From Actinomycetota bacterium (GTDB lineage Bacteria > Actinomycetota > Thermoleophilia > Gaiellales > Gaiellaceae), in contig VGCB01000030.1 in NCBI GenBank assembly GCA_016870235.1, positions 1 to 11,137 on the forward strand: a DNA stretch of 11,137 nt, in the 5' to 3' direction. Numbering within the stretch: the first letter of the stretch is position 1; each line of letters starts with the position of its first letter. Under the pieces are notes generated by a model that was not told the origin of the DNA, ran no database searches, and saw only the letters and a list, made by a program, of their open reading frames with translations. The translations under genes and the position numbers were made by a program. Of the stretch, positions 1 to 7,083 are shown piece by piece.

Positions 1-2
1 GT

Positions 3-3000
3 CCGTACCGCAAGAGCGCCACCGTCGTCGGTGACGTGATGGGCAAGTACCACCCGCACGGCGACACGGCGATCTACGACACGCTCGCCCGCATGGCGCA
101 GCCGTTCTCGCTGCGCTACCCGCTGGTCGACGGCCAGGGCAACTTCGGCTCGATCGACGACGACCCGCCGGCCGCGATGCGGTACTGTGTCACGGGCGAG
201 ACCCGCGTCGCCACGACCCAGGGTACCGTTCGGATCTGCGATCTCGCACCACGTGTTCCTTCGGAATCGGACACGCCAATCGACCTCGGAGTTCTTGATC
301 GCCTCGGTCGGCCAGTCAGGGCATCTCTTCTTTTCCATTCAGGCGAACACCACACCCTAAGGGTCTCGACTCGCGAGGGTTACCAGCTAACAGGGACGCT
401 TAACCATCCCGTCCTGTCCCTGGTGAACATCGCAGGCGTTCCGATGCTTCTTTGGAAATTCCTCGAAGAAGTTGCGCCTGGTGACAGAGTCGTTATCGCC
501 CGCCGCCCGAGACCCTTGGATGTCGAGATCGGCGACCGCCAGCGAAATCTTGCGCTGCTCTTCGGAGCATTTCTTTCGGAGGGAGGGATCAGTGCCTACC
601 GCGCTGGGTTCGACAACAATGACACGGACTTTTTCGACGCTGTTGTTGCCGCATATCGCATCGAGGTAGGAAGATGCAGCACGACCGTTGTTCAGAATGC
701 GAGCGGCACGAGGCTGCATCGCATGCGGATCGAAAGCGCGGAGGCATTCCGCCGCAGTGCGCTTGGCGAGATGGGAGTCGCGGGCGCCTGCGAGAAGAAG
801 GTGCCGGAATGGGTCTGGAGATCTAGCCCGGGTGCGAAGCGCGTGTTCCTCCAGTCGCTCTTCACCGGGGACGGCTCGTCGTCGCACCTCCCGCGCGGGA
901 CGATCCAGATCTCCTACTCGACGAGGAGCGAGCAGCTCGCGCGGGACGTGCAACTGCTGCTCCTCGAGCTCGGCGTCGTCTCGCGCCTCAGCCGCTCCGC
1001 CCGCGGGGAGATCAAAGTCGTGATCACGAACCGCAGAGACGCGCGGCTCTTCGCGCGGAACGTCGGCTTCCTCGGCGCGAAGCAGCGGAAGCTCGACGCC
1101 GAGCTCGCGCAGATCCCGCGGGAGAGCACCGCGCTCTCGGGCGACCACGTCCCGTACGTCGCGGACTACATCCGGTCGGACTGTGACTCGCGCTGGGTCG
1201 ACAAGGACTGGCTGCGGCGTCACGACATCGACCGGGTCGAGCGCTGGGAGCGCGGCGGCGCGGCGATTCTCGAGCGGATCGCCTCCGACGAGGTGAAGGC
1301 CGTCGTCGAGCCGCTCGTCACCGGGGAGTACTACTACGCCGAGGTCGCGTCCGTCGTCGATGCGGGGGTTCAGCCGGTCTACTCGCTGCGCGTCGACACC
1401 GACGATCACTCGTTCCTGACGAACGGCTTCGTCAGCCACAACACGGAGTGCCGGCTGTCGCGGCTCGCGACGGAGATGCTGCGCGACATCGACGCCGACA
1501 CCGTCGACTTCCAGCCGAACTACGACGAGAAGGAACGTGAGCCCTCCGTTCTGCCGTCGCGGTTCCCGAACCTCCTGGTCAACGGCTCCGCCGGCATCGC
1601 GGTCGGGATGGCGACGAACATCCCGCCGCACCACCTCGGCGAGACGATCGACGCGGTCGTCCAGCTCATCGACAAGCCCGACGCGTCGGTCGACGACCTG
1701 ATGAAGCACGTCCGGGGTCCCGACTTCCCGACCGGCGGGATCATCGTCGGCCGGTCAGGGATCCGCGACGCCTACCGCACCGGCCGCGGCCGCGTCGTCA
1801 TGCGCGCCCGCGCCCACATCGAGGAGCTGCGGGGCGGCAAGAGCGCGATCGTCGTCACCGAGCTGCCCTACGGGGTCAAGAAGGGCGGCGACTCCGGCGT
1901 GATCAAGAAGATCGCCGACCTCGTCCAGGAGAAGGTCATCACCGAGGTCTCCGACCTCGCCGACCACTCCGACAAGACCGGGATGCGGATCCAGGTCGAG
2001 CTCAAGCGCGACGCCGTCCCGCAGGTCGTCCTCAACAAGCTGTTCAAGCACACGGCGCTGCAGACGACGTTCGGCTACAACGCCGTCGCGCTCGCCGACG
2101 GCGTCCCGCGGACGCTGTCGCTGCTGCAGATGCTGCAGCACTACCTCGACTACCAGCGCGAGATCGTCACGCGCCGCTCGAAGCACGAGCTGCGGCAGAA
2201 GCTCGCGCGCGCCCACATCCTCGAGGGCTACCTGATCGCGCTCGACAACCTCGACGCCGTGATCCAGCTCATCCGCGGCTCGCGCGACACCGACGACGCC
2301 CGCACCGGCCTGATGAACGGCTTCGGGCTCTCGGAGCTGCAGGCGCAGGCGATCCTCGACATGCGCCTCGCGCGGCTCACGGGGCTCGCGCGCAAGGAGG
2401 TCGAGGACGAGTTCAGGGACATCCAGGAGCGGATCGAGGAGCTCCGCGCGATCCTGGGCGATCCCGTCCGCATCCTGGCGTTGATCCGCGAGGAGCTCCT
2501 CGAGATCAAGCAGACCTACGGCCGCAGCGACGACCGCCGCACCGAGATCGTCGCCGGCGAGGACTCGCTCGAGCTCGAGGACATGATCGCCGAGGAGGAC
2601 ATGGTGATCGCGATCACCAACTCCGGCTACATCAAGCGCCTCCCGGTCTCCACCTACCGCGAGCAGCGCCGGGGCGGGATCGGCGTGATGGGGATGGACA
2701 TGAAGGAGGAGGACTACATCGAGCACCTCTTCGTCGCCTCCACCCACGACTTCATCCTCTTCTTCACGAGCGTCGGCAAGGTGTACCGGCTGAAGGTGCA
2801 CGAGCTGCCGCTCGGCTCGCGCCAGTCGAAGGGCCGCGCGATCGTCAACCTGCTCCCGTTCCGGCAGGACGAGAAGGTGCGTGCCGTCATCGCCACCCGC
2901 GACTACAAGGAGGCGAAGTACCTCGTCTTCGGCACCCAGAAGGGGGTCGTCAAGAAGACCGAGTTCCTCGAGTACAACACCCCACTCAAGGCAGACGGGA

Positions 3001-3668
3001 TCATCGCCCTCAGGATGCGCGAGGACGACGAGCTGATCGGCGTCCGCCTCTCCGACGGAGCCGACGACGTCCTCATGGTCTCCCGGCTCGGGCAGGCCGT
3101 CCGCTTCAAGGAGTCGGACGTGCGGTCGATGGGCCGCCCTGCCTCCGGTGTCGCCGGCATGAAGCTCCGATCGGGCGACGAGGTGATCGCGCTCGAGATC
3201 GCCGACGACGAGGCCGATCTGCTCGTCGTCACCGAGAACGGGTACGGCAAGCGAACGCAGATCCGCGACTACCCGACGAAGGGCCGCGGCACGCAGGGCG
3301 TCCGCACCGCACAGCTGGTCGAGGGCAAGGGCGAGCTCGTCGGCGCCCGTGTCGTCCGCGACGGCTACCAGGTGATGCTGATCTCGGACGGCGGCACCGT
3401 GATCCGCATGGCCGCCGCCGACATCAAGCGCTCGGGACGCCAGACCCAGGGCGTGATCGTGATGCGCCTCCGCGACGCCGAGCAGGTCTCGACGCTCGCG
3501 CCCGTGGTCGGGTCCGACTCGGATCCCGAGCCGGAGAAGGTGACCTCGGACGGTCCGCCCGCGGACGCTGCCGGCGAGCAGGAGCCGCTCGACCTGTACG
3601 AGCCGACGGAGGACGACTCCTCCGAGAACGCGCTCGATCTGGTCGAGGACGACACCGACGGGACGTAG
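3..3668 (+). CDS. gyrA: DNA gyrase subunit A, intein-containing precursor (5' partial)
   Basis: GyrA is the breakage-reunion subunit of the type IIA topoisomerase that negatively supercoils DNA with GyrB. The reading frame is open from base 3, so the start lies upstream of the window; by comparison with E. coli about 60 N-terminal residues are missing. Visible landmarks are the winged-helix/QRDR stretch [11 protein letters not shown] (48-80), the catalytic tyrosine in AAMRY (183-185), the tower and coiled-coil region after the intein, and the GyrA box QRRGGIGV near 2665-2690, which separates GyrA from ParC and marks the DNA-wrapping C-terminal pinwheel. An acidic tail ends at TAG 3666-3668. 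The exteins visible here total about 802 codons, consistent with a roughly 865-residue mature protein. A 419-codon intein separates the active-site tyrosine from the following threonine, so the protein can only work after splicing. The base used as the first codon is a window edge, not a start. Confidence 0.97.
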   Translation, partial: PYRKSATVVGDVMGKYHPHGDTAIYDTLARMAQPFSLRYPLVDGQGNFGSIDDDPPAAMRYCVTGETRVATTQGTVRICDLAPRVPSESDTPIDLGVLDRLGRPVRASLLFHSGEHHTLRVSTREGYQLTGTLNHPVLSLVNIAGVPMLLWKFLEEVAPGDRVVIARRPRPLDVEIGDRQRNLALLFGAFLSEGGISAYRAGFDNNDTDFFDAVVAAYRIEVGRCSTTVVQNASGTRLHRMRIESAEAFRRSALGEMGVAGACEKKVPEWVWRSSPGAKRVFLQSLFTGDGSSSHLPRGTIQISYSTRSEQLARDVQLLLLELGVVSRLSRSARGEIKVVITNRRDARLFARNVGFLGAKQRKLDAELAQIPRESTALSGDHVPYVADYIRSDCDSRWVDKDWLRRHDIDRVERWERGGAAILERIASDEVKAVVEPLVTGEYYYAEVASVVDAGVQPVYSLRVDTDDHSFLTNGFVSHNTECRLSRLATEMLRDIDADTVDFQPNYDEKEREPSVLPSRFPNLLVNGSAGIAVGMATNIPPHHLGETIDAVVQLIDKPDASVDDLMKHVRGPDFPTGGIIVGRSGIRDAYRTGRGRVVMRARAHIEELRGGKSAIVVTELPYGVKKGGDSGVIKKIADLVQEKVITEVSDLADHSDKTGMRIQVELKRDAVPQVVLNKLFKHTALQTTFGYNAVALADGVPRTLSLLQMLQHYLDYQREIVTRRSKHELRQKLARAHILEGYLIALDNLDAVIQLIRGSRDTDDARTGLMNGFGLSELQAQAILDMRLARLTGLARKEVEDEFRDIQERIEELRAILGDPVRILALIREELLEIKQTYGRSDDRRTEIVAGEDSLELEDMIAEEDMVIAITNSGYIKRLPVSTYREQRRGGIGVMGMDMKEEDYIEHLFVASTHDFILFFTSVGKVYRLKVHELPLGSRQSKGRAIVNLLPFRQDEKVRAVIATRDYKEAKYLVFGTQKGVVKKTEFLEYNTPLKADGIIALRMREDDELIGVRLSDGADDVLMVSRLGQAVRFKESDVRSMGRPASGVAGMKLRSGDEVIALEIADDEADLLVVTENGYGKRTQIRDYPTKGRGTQGVRTAQLVEGKGELVGARVVRDGYQVMLISDGGTVIRMAAADIKRSGRQTQGVIVMRLRDAEQVSTLAPVVGSDSDPEPEKVTSDGPPADAAGEQEPLDLYEPTEDDSSENALDLVEDDTDGT
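186..1442 (+). mobile_element. GyrA intein with LAGLIDADG homing endonuclease
   Basis: This in-frame, 419-residue protein-splicing element sits between the catalytic Tyr codon (183-185) and Thr +1 (1443-1445), the same site as the mycobacterial GyrA inteins. Splicing features by intein residue: Cys1 (block A, CVTGETRV), block B TLNH 71-74, block F around [13 protein letters not shown] 398-410, and block G ending in His418-Asn419, followed by Thr as the extein nucleophile. These are the residues of a class 1 intein, and the ends closely resemble the Mxe/Mle GyrA inteins from memory. The centre carries a DOD endonuclease: LAGLIDADG-like motif 1 FGAFLSEG (126-133, acidic residue Glu132), a block D lysine pair near 204-205, and motif 2 [10 protein letters not shown] (221-230, Asp229). 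The length matches full-size GyrA inteins rather than the 198-residue Mxe mini-intein. No stop or frameshift is present, so both activities look intact. Base composition changes near 720-840. Confidence 0.96.
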
Positions 3669-3720
3669 CGCCGGAAGACAGCCGGCTTCGGCGAGCCCCA
3701 AAGGGCTGATCGCTCCGGCG
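3669..3720 (+). terminator. Nested hairpins directly after gyrA stop
   Basis: The base after the TAG begins a 7-nt arm cgccgga (3669-3675) that pairs perfectly with tccggcg (3714-3720). Inside it lie two smaller stems: gccg/cggc (3681-3684 with 3689-3692) and agccc/gggct (3694-3698 with 3703-3707, loop caaa). There is no T-tract, so this would be a terminator of the U-less type or an mRNA 3'-end stabiliser. The pairing is directly visible; the function is inferred from its position. Confidence 0.45.
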
Positions 3721-4100
3721 CAGGTCATTCGTGCGCGGCGAGGGCCGACGGGGTGCTCGTCTGTTGGGGCAACAACAGCGCAGGTCAGCTCAACGACATT
3801 CCGTGGGGCGCGTTCACGAATGTGAGCGCCGCCCGGCGTCACTCCTGCGCCGTCCGGACGAACGGCGCGCTCGCGTGCTGGGGCGACAACAGCGCCGGAC
3901 AGCTGAACGGCATCCCCGGCGGGACGTTCACGCAGGTCTCCGCGCGGGCGCGCTGCCGCCGGGGCTGACGCTGTCGCCAGCCGGCACGATTTCGGGCGGG
4001 CCGACCGCGAACGGCACGTGCACGTTCACCGTGACCGCGTCGAGCCTCCTGGGCTCCGAAGAGCGTCAAGGTCCCGGTGAAGGCGCCGCCGTCGGCCTGA
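3720..4100 (+). pseudogene. Remnant of RCC1-repeat / putative-Ig domain protein
   Basis: Frame 0 from about 3720 reads GHSCAARADGVLVCWGNNSAGQL, followed by a second unit HSCAVRTNGALACWGDNSAGQL. These are RCC1-type beta-propeller repeats with the CWGxNSxGQL signature, 114 bp (38 residues) apart. Frame 0 stops at 3966-3968, but a second frame (3944 to about 4046) continues with LPPGLTLSPAGTISG and CTFTVTAS, the signature of a putative-Ig (He_PIG-like) domain. Frame 0 then resumes with PKSVKVPVKAPPSA and ends at TGA 4098-4100. Two frame changes, no ATG, no signal peptide, and only two of the usual many repeats indicate a decayed fragment of a larger secreted protein. The RCC1-to-Ig junction looks like an internal deletion. 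Sequencing indels could explain the frameshifts but not the missing 5' end. The original function is unknown; such proteins are usually extracellular. Confidence 0.75.
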
Positions 4101-4115
4101 GTGGTCACGGGAGGA

Positions 4116-4147
4116 GGGAGCGGGCAGCCCGACTGCCGCCCGCTCCC
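4116..4147. terminator. Bidirectional terminator hairpin between convergent genes
   Basis: A perfect 10-nt arm gggagcgggc (4116-4125) pairs with gcccgctccc (4138-4147). The stem can extend inward by cag/ctg with a 3-nt bulge. It lies between the TGA of the plus-strand pseudogene (4098-4100) and the stop of the minus-strand DedA gene (about 4168), where a shared terminator is expected. No long U-tract follows on either strand, which is common in high-GC actinobacteria. Confidence 0.65.
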
Positions 4148-4167
4148 CCCGGCTCTCTGCGTCGAGC

Positions 4168-4743
4168 TCAGCTCCTGGGCCCGCGGCCGAGCCGTGGCCG
4201 CAGCAGCCGCCGCCACGCGAAGAGCCCGACTGCGCCGGCGATCAGCGCGACGACGATCCACTGGACGACGCCCATGACGCCGTCCACTTCGTCCCAACGG
4301 TCGCCGAGCGCAGCGCCCGCGCCGATCAGCGCCGCGTTCCAGACGGCGCTGCCAATGGCCGTCAAGACCGTGAAGCGCAGGAGCCGCATCCGCCGGAAGC
4401 CCGCCGGTATCGAGACGAGCGAGCGGATGAGCGGAACGCACCGGCAGACGAGCACGGCGATGTCGCCACGCCGGTCGAACCAGGCCTCCGCACGCCGAAG
4501 GTCCGCCTCCGTGACGCCGAGCCAGCGCCCGTGGAGGACGACGAAGCGGTGCAGTCGCCGCGGGCCGATCGCGGCAGCGACCCCGTAGACGACCCACGCG
4601 CCGACGAGCGACCCGGCCGTCGCTGCCGCGATCATCCCGACGATCGAGGCGTCGCCGCGGCCGGCGACGAAGCCCGCGAGCGGGCGGACGATCTCGGACG
4701 GGATCGGCGGGACGACGTTCTCGAGCGCGACGAGCGCCGCCAC
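4168..4743 (-). CDS. DedA-family (SNARE-associated/VTT) membrane protein
   Basis: DedA proteins are polytopic inner-membrane proteins; characterised members act in lipid (undecaprenyl-phosphate or phosphatidylethanolamine) translocation and envelope homeostasis. The 191-residue product from GTG 4743 shows the family signature near the N-terminus, ALENVVPPIPSE (residues 6-17, acidic residues Glu8 and Glu17), and the re-entrant arginine motif CRCVPLIRSLVSIPAG (100-115, Arg101 and Arg107). A hydrophobic stretch at 128-147 and a C-terminal helix at about 160-178 are followed by a basic tail. The start is doubtful. The same frame stays open for 30 more codons up to the slipin TAG at 4834-4836, and that stretch reads like a DedA N-terminus (SDLTEWATGVVEELGYLG). 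It holds no in-frame ATG, GTG, TTG or CTG. The only purine-rich SD-like run, GAGGAG, lies about 15 nt before the GTG. It is the last gene of the nfeD-slipin cluster. Confidence 0.88.
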   Translation of the reverse strand: MAALVALENVVPPIPSEIVRPLAGFVAGRGDASIVGMIAAATAGSLVGAWVVYGVAAAIGPRRLHRFVVLHGRWLGVTEADLRRAEAWFDRRGDIAVLVCRCVPLIRSLVSIPAGFRRMRLLRFTVLTAIGSAVWNAALIGAGAALGDRWDEVDGVMGVVQWIVVALIAGAVGLFAWRRLLRPRLGRGPRS

Positions 4744-4833
4744 CCCGAGGTAGCCGAGCTCCTCGACGACGCCGGTCGCCCACTCCGTGAGATCGGAAAG
4801 TACGGCCGCAGTGAACGCAGTCGGGGCTGATCG

Positions 4834-5607
4834 CTACGTGCCGGCGGCCCGATCCGCCTTGGCGCCGGCGAGGGCGCTGACGAGGTCGATCGGGATCGGG
4901 AAGACCACGGTCGAGTTGTTCGAGGCGCCGATCTCGAGCAGCGTCTGCAGGTAGCGGAGCTGCACCGTGATCGGCTCCTGGGCCATCACTGCCGCGGCGT
5001 CGCGCAGGCGCTCCGAGGCCTGGTACTCGCCTTCGGCGGAGATCACCTTCGCGCGCCGCTCGCGCTCCGCCTCGGCCTGCCGCGCCATCGCCCGCTGCAT
5101 GTCCGACGGGATCTCGACGTCCTTCACCTCGACCACGGTGACCTTGATCCCCCACGGCGAGGTCGCCTCGTCAATGATCTGCTGGAGGATGTCGTTGATC
5201 TTGTCGCGCTCCGAGAGGAGCTCGTCGAGCTGGTGCTGACCGAGCACCGACCGCAGCGTCGTCTGGGCGATCTGCGAGGTCGCGACCATGTAGTTCTCCA
5301 CCTGCACGATTGCCGCCTTCGGCTCCACGATCCGGAAGTACGCGACCGCGTTGACGCGCACCGGCACGTTGTCCTTCGTGATCACCTCCTGCGGCGGCAC
5401 GTTCAGCGTGATCGTCCGCAGGTCGACCTTGACCATCCGGTCGATCACCGGGATCAGGATGAAGAGTCCCGGCCCCTTCGGCTCGGGCAGGAGCCGGCCG
5501 AGCCGGAAGATGACCCCGCGCTCGTACTCGCGCGCGACCTTCACGGCCGCGAACAGGAACATGAGCAGGATCGCGGCGATCACGACGACGATGACGAGTG
5601 CGGTCAC
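4834..5607 (-). CDS. Slipin / stomatin-like SPFH (band 7) protein
   Basis: Slipins are membrane-anchored SPFH-domain scaffolds that oligomerise in the membrane and are substrates or partners of NfeD proteases. The 257-residue product has a single N-terminal membrane helix (about 2-22, [20 protein letters not shown]). The band 7 domain follows, with [12 protein letters not shown], the [12 protein letters not shown] motif, [22 protein letters not shown] and a conserved VEVKDVEIP. An alanine/glutamate-rich coiled-coil segment ([20 protein letters not shown], about 175-194) comes next, and a short C-terminal tail ends the protein. Length is typical of bacterial slipins (about 250-265). The GTG start at 5607 overlaps the NfeD stop by four bases (GTGA), and a GAAAGG SD-like run lies just upstream, so translation is probably coupled. 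The stop is TAG and is in the same frame as the following DedA gene. Orthology to a named slipin cannot be fixed from the sequence alone. Confidence 0.95.
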   Translation of the reverse strand: MTALVIVVVIAAILLMFLFAAVKVAREYERGVIFRLGRLLPEPKGPGLFILIPVIDRMVKVDLRTITLNVPPQEVITKDNVPVRVNAVAYFRIVEPKAAIVQVENYMVATSQIAQTTLRSVLGQHQLDELLSERDKINDILQQIIDEATSPWGIKVTVVEVKDVEIPSDMQRAMARQAEAERERRAKVISAEGEYQASERLRDAAAVMAQEPITVQLRYLQTLLEIGASNNSTVVFPIPIDLVSALAGAKADRAAGT

Positions 5608-6932
5608 GATGCATGCCTTTCGAGAGACGACGACGGGATGGGGGAGACGACGACGGTGAGGCCGTCCTCCACGACCTCGTCGATGAGGACGCGGTCGCCC
5701 GCGACGAGGGTCGATCCGTCCGCGGCGCGTGCCCGCCAGCGCTCGCCGTCGACGACGACGTAGCCGCCGCGGCGCACGACGCCCTCCGCCCCCGCGAGCC
5801 GGTGGACATCGACCTCGACCGGTGCCTTCCGCGCCTTCCAGACCCGGTTCAGCGCCACCCCGAAGAGGAGCGACAGCGTGCCGGCGACCGCCACCGCCGT
5901 CCAGATCGAGACCTGATAGGCGGGCCCGGCCGGGTCGAACAGCATCAGCGACCCGATCACGAACGTCGTCGCGCCGGCAAGCGTGAGCGCGCCGTGGCTC
6001 GGCAGGAACGCCTCGGCGACGAAGAAGCCCGCCGCGAGCAGCATCAGCAGCGCCCCCGCAAGCGAGACCGGCAGCACCTGAAGGCCGTAGAGGCCGACGA
6101 TCAAGGAGATCGCGCCGACCGTGCCGGGGAAGATCAGACCGGGGTTCCAGAGCTCGACGACGAGCCCGATCAGCCCGATCGAGAGCATCAGCGCGATCAG
6201 GTTGGGGTCGATCAGCAGGTCGAGGGCCCGCTTCCAGAAGCCCATCTCGGTGCGCTCGATCTCGGCGCCCGCCGTCCGCAGGACGAGGCCCTTCGGCACG
6301 GTGCGGTCGCCGTCGATCTGGCGCAGGATCGCGGGCAGGGTCGGCGCGATCTCGTCGACGATGTTCTTCTGGAGCGCCTCGCGGGCACCGAAGTTCGACG
6401 CCTGGCGCACCATCGCCTCCGCGGCCTTCACGTTCCGGCCGTGCTCGCGGGCGAGCTCGCCGATGTACGCGGCGGCGTCGTTCACGACCTTGCGGCGCAG
6501 GTCCTTGGAGAGGTCCTCGCCCCCCGTCGAGATCGGCGTCGAAGAGCCGATGTTCGTCTGCGGCGCCATCGCGAGGACGTCGGCCGCCTGTCCGATCACC
6601 GCGCCCGCGGAGTCCGCGCTCGACCCGGCGGGGGAGACGTACACGATCACGGGCACCTTGGCCGCCAGGATCGCCTTGACGATGTTCCGCATCGAGGAGG
6701 AGAGCCCGCCGGGCGTGTCCATCTCGATCACGACGGCCTGGAAGCCGTCCTTCTCGCCCCGCTCGATCGCACCCTCGAGGAAGTCCTCGGTGACCGGGTT
6801 GATGTCGTTGTCGAGCTCCGCGACGAGGACGCGGCTTCCGTCCGGGGCGCTCGCGGCCGCATCGGCTCCGCCCGCGCTGCTGCCGGCGAGAAGGATGACC
6901 GCCACGAGACCGGCGAGGAATGCTCGCAGCAC
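5604..6932 (-). CDS. nfeD: Long-form NfeD membrane serine protease (ClpP class)
   Basis: NfeD long forms combine an extracytoplasmic ClpP-like Ser-Lys protease, a membrane region and a C-terminal OB-fold, and cleave partner slipins. From GTG 6932 the product is 442 residues, with signal-peptide-like [18 protein letters not shown]. The protease domain shows [15 protein letters not shown] with the presumed catalytic Ser108, and RRKVVND with the presumed general-base Lys148. The 40-residue spacing is close to the Ser97-Lys138 pair of the archaeal PH1510 protein. Four or five hydrophobic segments lie at about 242-362, and the NfeD OB-fold ([19 protein letters not shown]) at about 382-430. An upstream in-frame GTG at 6986 exists, but it falls inside a perfect inverted repeat and would put 18 charged residues before the signal sequence, so 6932 is preferred. 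No strong SD precedes it. The gene heads an nfeD-slipin-dedA operon. Confidence 0.93.
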   Translation of the reverse strand: MLRAFLAGLVAVILLAGSSAGGADAAASAPDGSRVLVAELDNDINPVTEDFLEGAIERGEKDGFQAVVIEMDTPGGLSSSMRNIVKAILAAKVPVIVYVSPAGSSADSAGAVIGQAADVLAMAPQTNIGSSTPISTGGEDLSKDLRRKVVNDAAAYIGELAREHGRNVKAAEAMVRQASNFGAREALQKNIVDEIAPTLPAILRQIDGDRTVPKGLVLRTAGAEIERTEMGFWKRALDLLIDPNLIALMLSIGLIGLVVELWNPGLIFPGTVGAISLIVGLYGLQVLPVSLAGALLMLLAAGFFVAEAFLPSHGALTLAGATTFVIGSLMLFDPAGPAYQVSIWTAVAVAGTLSLLFGVALNRVWKARKAPVEVDVHRLAGAEGVVRRGGYVVVDGERWRARAADGSTLVAGDRVLIDEVVEDGLTVVVSPIPSSSLERHAS

Positions 6933-6942
6933 GACGAACTCG

Positions 6943-6948
6943 ACTGTA
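6943..6948 (-). promoter_or_regulatory. Candidate -10 box for the nfeD operon
   Basis: On the minus strand TACAGT fits the TAnnnT consensus. It lies about 10 bases before the preferred GTG start at 6932, so the mRNA would have almost no leader, in line with the missing SD. The hexamer 17 bases further upstream, GAAGTC, is part of the inverted repeat at 6965-6993 and is a poor -35 match. A short motif like this can occur by chance. Confidence 0.3.
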
Positions 6949-6964
6949 GCAACGGCCCTTCGGC

Positions 6965-6993
6965 CGACTTCGTGACGAACTGTCACGAAGTCG
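6965..6993. promoter_or_regulatory. Perfect 12-bp inverted repeat, operator-like
   Basis: cgacttcgtgac (6965-6976) and gtcacgaagtcg (6982-6993) are exact reverse complements separated by 5 bases (gaact). The repeat sits in the 151-bp region between the divergent starts of nfeD (6932, minus) and the amidase (7084, plus). Each arm places GAAGTC at about -35 for an outward-reading promoter: minus strand with TACAGT at 6943-6948, plus strand with TAAGGA at about 7010-7015, each with a 17-base spacer. That geometry suits a dimeric regulator controlling both sides. A transcribed hairpin is the alternative. The symmetry is seen directly; the role is inferred. Confidence 0.55.
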
Positions 6994-7083
6994 AGCCTTC
7001 AGGGGGCCGTAAGGATTCGGTGAGCGGAAGGCCTCTCACCCTTGCCGTCGAAGACGACCTCGCCGATCCTTCACGGTGCCGTC

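Noticed and set aside
387..1709. Minus-strand 440-codon open frame across the intein
   Set aside because: Arg/Val/Asp-rich shadow without a domain; it runs opposite the intein, which is well supported in the plus frame.
1755..3842. Long minus-strand open frame (695 codons) antisense to gyrA
   Set aside because: Its product is a low-complexity run rich in Asp, Val, Leu, Arg and His, typical of the antisense of a high-GC gene. gyrA on the plus strand has unmistakable family motifs throughout the region.
3762..3945. The two 114-bp-spaced repeats as a CRISPR or mobile-element repeat
   Set aside because: Only two imperfect copies whose similarity is explained by the encoded RCC1 repeat (CWGxNSAGQLN); no unique spacers or terminal repeats.
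3839..5155. Minus-strand 438-codon frame over DedA and slipin
   Set aside because: Out of frame with both recognisable genes and very rich in Arg, Gly and Ala; a compositional artefact.
6933..6986. NfeD start at GTG 6986
   Set aside because: It lies within the inverted repeat and would put a charged segment before the signal peptide; GTG 6932 gives a normal signal peptide.
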